Shown here piece by piece: positions 24,532-27,885 of a stretch of DNA of 27,885 nucleotides. The stretch is from Balneolaceae bacterium. Lineage in GTDB: Bacteria > Bacteroidota > Rhodothermia > Balneolales > Balneolaceae. Where the stretch lies: positions 1 through 27,885 of the forward strand of contig SKWF01000197.1 in assembly GCA_007129085.1 (NCBI GenBank), written 5' to 3'. Below the pieces are notes generated by a model that ran no database searches, was not told the origin of the DNA, and saw only the letters and a list, made by a program, of their open reading frames with translations. A program made the position numbers and the translations under genes. The stretch's first letter is position 1; every line of letters begins with the position of its first letter.

Positions 24532-24948
24532 ATGGGAGCACAGAACAGCTTAGGACACTTCCCTTTCGGATTTCCGGAAGAGGATGAATCTAAATTTGAT
24601 TTCATTCCGGATCGAAAACCGGAGCCGAAAAAGAAAAAAGAGCCCTCAGCCGAGGCAATTATTAAGGAGATTCCCAAGCCGGAAAGCGCCTCGAATAAGG
24701 TGGAAAAAAGCTCGGTATCCCACAAATTTCGTTTAGGCTCAGAAAAATCACCCCCAAAAAACACGAAACTTAAATCGAAGGCGAAGCCCAAGCCTAAAGC
24801 TTTGAAAGGAAAAAAAGTGGCCAGTTATTACCTGGATAAAAGCCTGATCTACCGATTAAAAAATGCTGCTGATAAAAATGATGAGTCATATTCCGGATAT
24901 GTAGATAAAGCAATTCGATCTCAGTTGGCAAAAGAAAATAACACTTAA
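24532..24948 (+). CDS. Small ParA partner with C-terminal ribbon-helix-helix domain, cassette 1
   Basis: A 138-residue protein with no classical ParB domain. Residues 94-138 have the pattern of an Arc/CopG/ParG-type ribbon-helix-helix domain: a strand KKVASYYLDK, a helix with YRLKNAADKN, a turn, and a helix YVDKAIRSQL. Residues 30-93 are a low-complexity Lys/Pro/Ser linker. The N-terminal KFDFIPDR (21-28) is matched at the same residue numbers in the second cassette. By analogy with plasmid ParF-ParG, the RHH part should bind DNA and the N-terminus may stimulate the ATPase. This assignment is by pattern and context; I do not recognise a named family. Confidence 0.7.
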   Translation: MGAQNSLGHFPFGFPEEDESKFDFIPDRKPEPKKKKEPSAEAIIKEIPKPESASNKVEKSSVSHKFRLGSEKSPPKNTKLKSKAKPKPKALKGKKVASYYLDKSLIYRLKNAADKNDESYSGYVDKAIRSQLAKENNT

Positions 24949-25249
24949 CTATTTTCTGCTTGTTTTTTACAGCTAAATCAGATAACTACAAGTGTGTCTA
25001 CGCAAAACTTAATATGGCGAGAGTAAAATAGCTATTGCGTAACTTTTAATAAAAACTATATATCAAGTATATACTGTTTAGCTCAAGCATTCGATCATCA
25101 AGAAGTTCCGTAGAGTAGAATTTCGGATTTTTAAATTCGGTTGGCTGATTAAAAATAATTAATGCTGATCTTCAAAATTTTGCTCTATAATACCAGAGCG
25201 TAAAAGAGCTACGATTTAGGTATATACAACACCCTACACCAAATTCATT
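24949..25249. other. Intergenic region between the two ParA-RHH cassettes
   Basis: This 301-base AT-rich gap contains no open frame or RNA gene that I can support. Its last 100 bases hold the conserved cassette upstream element. The 8-base palindrome GTATATAC occurs twice (25067-25074 and 25220-25227). Near 25120-25140 are two similar AATTTCGG and AAATTCGG words. It might include a centromere-like binding site for the RHH proteins, but no clear array of iterated repeats is visible, and no parS-like TGTTTCACGTGAAACA was noticed. Confidence 0.4.
25151..25207 (+). promoter_or_regulatory. Candidate promoter/operator of ParA-RHH cassette 2
   Basis: AAAAATAATTAATG (25151-25164), then after about 18 bases GCTCTATAATACCAGAGC (25182-25199), then AAAAGA (25202-25207). 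The middle element is a 5-base inverted repeat (GCTCT and AGAGC) around a perfect TATAAT. It matches CTCAATAATATACAGAG of cassette 1 in order and spacing. The dyad over a -10 box is what an autorepressor site would look like. The element ends 42 bases before the parA start. Confidence 0.5.
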
Positions 25250-26008
25250 ATGAGAATAATATCCTTCACCAATCAAAAGGGGGGAGTTGGTAAAACGACC
25301 AGCACGATAAATACCGGCGCAGGCTTGAGTAAATTGGGGTACAACGTACTACTGATAGATATGGATCCCCAAGCCAACCTTACCTACTCACTAAAAAAAC
25401 ATTCCACAAAACTTAGAAAAAGTGTATATGAAGTTTTGAAGGGTGAATGTTCCGCCTCCTCAGTAATAGTTGATCATGCCGATTTCGATATTTTGCCAGC
25501 ATCTATAGAGCTATCAGGGGCTGATATGGAGCTTGTTAATGAGCCAGCCAGGGAAAACTTGTTGAAAGACGCCCTCGAAGAGATTAAAGAACAGTACGAT
25601 TTTATTTTAATTGACTGCCCTCCAAACTTAGGGCTGTTGACTTTGAATGCATTTACAGCCTCAAACGAATTGATTATCGTTTTACAGTCAGAGTACTTGG
25701 CACTTCACGGTCTCTCTAAATTAATTGGATTGATTAAAATTGTGCAGAAAAGGCTAAACCCCGATTTAAAAGTTGAAGGAATTGTCTGTACTATCTATGA
25801 CAAGAGGAAAAATCTAAACCGAGAAGTGGTAGGCCATATTCGAGACTATTTTGGCTCGAAAGTCTACAACACAATTATTCGGGATAATATAGCCCTTGCT
25901 GAAGCTCCCAGCTATCATAAAACAATATTCGAGTATGATGAGGATAGCCACGGTGCAGAAGATTATTTGTTGTTAGCTAAAGAAGTGAGAAATGGAGTTG
26001 CGAAATGA
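25250..26008 (+). CDS. ParA-family ATPase, cassette 2
   Basis: A 252-residue paralogue of the upstream ParA, aligning without gaps. Walker A KGGVGKTT (10-17), the A' motif LLIDMDPQAN and Walker B LIDCPPN are intact. Residues 81-109 are identical in both copies, while 51-80 hold 16 of the 43 differences. In the codons for the identical residues 81-100, nine of 60 bases differ, all silent, so the copies have been kept under purifying selection for a long time or came from separate sources. The stop overlaps the RHH gene start by four bases (ATGA). Cargo is unknown. Confidence 0.9.
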   Translation: MRIISFTNQKGGVGKTTSTINTGAGLSKLGYNVLLIDMDPQANLTYSLKKHSTKLRKSVYEVLKGECSASSVIVDHADFDILPASIELSGADMELVNEPARENLLKDALEEIKEQYDFILIDCPPNLGLLTLNAFTASNELIIVLQSEYLALHGLSKLIGLIKIVQKRLNPDLKVEGIVCTIYDKRKNLNREVVGHIRDYFGSKVYNTIIRDNIALAEAPSYHKTIFEYDEDSHGAEDYLLLAKEVRNGVAK

Positions 26009-26394
26009 GTAAAGAAAATAAAGTGAGTCAATTCGACCTGTTATCTACAAAAGAGGACGATCCCAAATACGATTTTATACCGGACCGTAATCCAAAACCT
26101 TCATCAAATAAAGACGATGAGAATAAAACTGAAACAGATCAATCATTCCGGACAAAACTTGAGAAAGTCTCTTCACTGGCCATGAGCTTTCGGTCTCAAA
26201 AAAAGAAGAAAAAATCGAGTAAGAGAGGGAAAGATACTGTTGAGGTATCCAAAGCAGACAGGTCAAAAAAAGTAGCAAGCTACTATCTCGATAAAGATCT
26301 TGTAAAACGGCTAAAAGCACATGCTGATGAACAAAACCAATCGAGTTCTGAGTTGGTAGAAAAAGCAATTCAAAACTATCTCTCGTCCAAGTAA
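26005..26394 (+). CDS. Small ParA partner with C-terminal ribbon-helix-helix domain, cassette 2
   Basis: A 129-residue protein built like the cassette 1 partner: an N-terminal motif KYDFIPDR (21-28), a Lys/Ser-rich linker of about 60 residues, and a ribbon-helix-helix end (88-129) with KKVASYYLDK, VKRLKAHADEQ and ELVEKAIQNYL. Phe10, Glu17 and Asp18 are also shared with cassette 1. The linker is not alignable with that of cassette 1. It is translationally coupled to parA by ATGA. It probably binds DNA as a dimer; role by analogy with ParG or omega proteins only. Confidence 0.72.
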   Translation: MSKENKVSQFDLLSTKEDDPKYDFIPDRNPKPSSNKDDENKTETDQSFRTKLEKVSSLAMSFRSQKKKKKSSKRGKDTVEVSKADRSKKVASYYLDKDLVKRLKAHADEQNQSSSELVEKAIQNYLSSK

Positions 26395-26492
26395 AGCGAT
26401 TGATGACACAATCCATGGCATAAAATATTTTGGGGATGACAACAGGTGTCACTCTAAACATCTATTTTAAGATCGGGCTCAAAAACCCTATC

Positions 26493-26508
26493 ATCTATTC
26501 AAATAGAT
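26493..26508. promoter_or_regulatory. Palindrome just before recC
   Basis: ATCTATT (26493-26499) and AATAGAT (26502-26508) are perfect reverse complements around CA. The element ends four bases before the recC ATG, so as RNA it would form a 7-base-pair hairpin over the ribosome entry site; as DNA it could be an operator. ATCTATT also occurs 33 bases upstream (26460-26466). A weaker TGACA/TGTCA hairpin lies at 26437-26451. Confidence 0.35.
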
Positions 26509-26512
26509 TGCC

Positions 26513-27885
26513 ATGCACATTTACAAAAGCCACAATTTAGAATTATTAGCCGATAAGCTCTCCCGGCAGCTCCGTAAAAACCGGCCTGATGATCCCCTTA
26601 AATCCATTCCGGTCATTGTTCCAAACCTGGATACCTCACGCTGGTTGAAGCTGAAATTAGCCCAGAAGTTAGGAGTAATCGCTAATATTGAATTTCTGCT
26701 CCCGGCGGAGTGGCAGTATCGGCAAATTCGTGTTATCTACCCCGATCTTCCGAAAACACTGCCTTCGGACCCCGACCCGATGAGGTGGTCGATTTTTGAT
26801 CTGCTAATGAACTCCAAAATGCGGAGTCAATTTCCGCGGCTTGATGAGTACACAAAATCTCGGCCCGATGAACGTCGGGAAGAGGCCGTTATGCAGCTTG
26901 CCAGGCAGATCGCATCCGTATTTGATCAATATTTGATGTACCGCCCCGACATGATATTACGGTGGCAGAATGGTAAGGTTGGAAGAGAAGAAGAGAAGTG
27001 GCAGGCCAAACTCTGGAATTTGCTGCAAAAAAAATGGAAAACTGATCATTCGGGGATAGCGGGAAAAAACAGCGCAGAGCTACAGCGCGAAGCTTTTGAA
27101 GATGTACAGTCTGAAAAAATGAAGGTGGAGGGACCGCTTTTTGTTTTTAATCCGGGCCTGATTCCTAAACCGATTCTGAACTTGTTGAAGGCGGCATCTC
27201 ATCAAACGGAGATCTTTACATTTTTGCTGCAAGTAACAGAGAGTACGAAAGAGAAGACAGGCGCTTATAAAAACGAACTGCTGCGCTTATTCGGTGAAGA
27301 GGCCTCACAAGTGGCTTTTATGTATGATGTTTTTGGAAAGTATTCCGAGGATGATTTTACCTTAGGCAGCGGTAGAGATTCACTTTTAGAGCGGATTCAA
27401 AGCTCAGTTGTGGAAGAGAAGCCGATTGCGGCAATTAAATCCGGAAATCAGAACCTGACCGGCATTGAGATCCACTCTTGTCACAGCCGGTTGCGGGAGA
27501 TCGAAACGCTCCATCAATTTTTGTTGGAACAGTTTGAGCAGGATGAGAATTTGCAGCCCGATGATATACTTGTAGTAACTCCAAACTTGGATGAATACCA
27601 ACCCGTAATTGACGCTGTATTTGGCGCTGTGGAGGATGGATTACCTCAGGTGCCGTATCATGTAGGGCGTTCATCATACGGACCCGCAGAGGAACTGACA
27701 GATGCTCTGGTGAAATTTATGGATCTGCTTGAGTCGCGGTTTCTGTTTTCTGATGTGATGGAGTTTTTACGATTAAAACCGGTGCGCGAAAATTTTGATC
27801 TGTCGGATTCCGATTGCAGCCGAATTCAAGGCTGGATGGAGGAAAATTTTGTACTCTGGGGATTAGATGGTGAGCATCGTGAAAA
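26513..27885 (+). CDS. recC: Exodeoxyribonuclease V gamma subunit RecC, partial (N-terminal 457 residues)
   Basis: RecC is the Chi-recognising, inactive-helicase-like subunit of RecBCD, which processes double-strand DNA ends for recombination and degrades foreign DNA. The open frame starts at the ATG at 26513 and runs off the right edge with no stop. Recognisable RecC pieces are VPNLDTSRWLKLKLAQKLG followed by IEFLLPAEW near the N-terminus, GIEIHSCHSRLREIETLH then PDDILVVTPNLDEY in the middle, VPYHVG, and LWGLDGEHRE at the end. RecC at this locus implies recB and recD further right, not seen here. It follows the second RHH gene by 118 bases. Confidence 0.9.
   Translation, partial: MHIYKSHNLELLADKLSRQLRKNRPDDPLKSIPVIVPNLDTSRWLKLKLAQKLGVIANIEFLLPAEWQYRQIRVIYPDLPKTLPSDPDPMRWSIFDLLMNSKMRSQFPRLDEYTKSRPDERREEAVMQLARQIASVFDQYLMYRPDMILRWQNGKVGREEEKWQAKLWNLLQKKWKTDHSGIAGKNSAELQREAFEDVQSEKMKVEGPLFVFNPGLIPKPILNLLKAASHQTEIFTFLLQVTESTKEKTGAYKNELLRLFGEEASQVAFMYDVFGKYSEDDFTLGSGRDSLLERIQSSVVEEKPIAAIKSGNQNLTGIEIHSCHSRLREIETLHQFLLEQFEQDENLQPDDILVVTPNLDEYQPVIDAVFGAVEDGLPQVPYHVGRSSYGPAEELTDALVKFMDLLESRFLFSDVMEFLRLKPVRENFDLSDSDCSRIQGWMEENFVLWGLDGEHRE

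Noticed and set aside
23566..25249. Classical parS sites for chromosomal ParABS
   Set aside because: No TGTTTCACGTGAAACA-like palindrome was noticed in the intergenic regions, and no ParB-type protein is encoded here.
24532..26394. Carboxysome-positioning McdA-McdB type system
   Set aside because: The ParA proteins keep the signature lysine and standard KGGVGKTT motif, the partners have RHH ends, and no microcompartment genes are present in the window.

Overview
The window looks like an ordinary chromosome segment of a Gram-negative bacterium of the Bacteroidota-related (FCB) group, most likely Balneolota or Rhodothermota. Evidence for this is indirect: LpxH (lipid A, so an outer membrane), a 14-subunit-type complex I started by separate nuoC and nuoD genes, a TIGR02999-type ECF sigma factor, mostly weak Shine-Dalgarno sequences, and two candidate promoters that resemble the Bacteroidetes -33/-7 type. 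No tRNA, rRNA, CRISPR array, integrase, transposase or phage gene was seen. The phylum call is inference.

Layout. (1) 1-1835, minus strand: nuoA-nuoB-nuoC-nuoD, the start of the complex I operon (nuoD runs off the left edge). (2) 2003-6730, minus strand: an envelope and isoprenoid run, polyprenyl diphosphate synthase - lpxH - PBP1A - lipoprotein. (3) 6860-9764, plus strand: pfkA - pgi - deoxynucleoside kinase. (4) 9797-16542, plus strand: the classical lipid cluster DUF177/yceD - rpmF - plsX - fabH - fabD - fabG - acpP - fabF - rnc. (5) 16603-17921, plus: thyA - folA, which meet a minus-strand thioesterase - HD phosphohydrolase pair stop codon to stop codon. (6) 19602-19901: a divergent intergenic region carrying a long imperfect inverted repeat, then an M42 aminopeptidase. 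(7) 21014-23565, minus: a thioesterase - HPt pair, galE, and an ECF sigma factor. (8) 23768-26394, plus: two tandem copies of a ParA ATPase plus a small ribbon-helix-helix partner. (9) 26513 to the end: the N-terminal third or so of recC.

How the genes work together. Block 4 makes malonyl-ACP-dependent fatty acids and acyl-phosphate for phospholipids, coupled as in many bacteria to ribosomal protein L32 and RNase III. Block 3 carries two consecutive sugar-phosphate steps of upper glycolysis. The deoxynucleoside kinase, ThyA, DHFR and HD phosphohydrolase all touch the dNTP pool. Blocks 1 and 2 serve respiration, quinone or carrier-lipid synthesis and cell-wall growth.

The part least explained by housekeeping is block 8. 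The two ParA proteins are about 83% identical by hand count with no gaps. Their partners share only a short N-terminal motif at the same residue numbers and a C-terminal ribbon-helix-helix fold, joined by unrelated Lys/Ser-rich linkers. Both cassettes also carry a collinear conserved upstream element that I read as a shared promoter/operator. This is the best candidate here for an undescribed chromosomal positioning or partition system.
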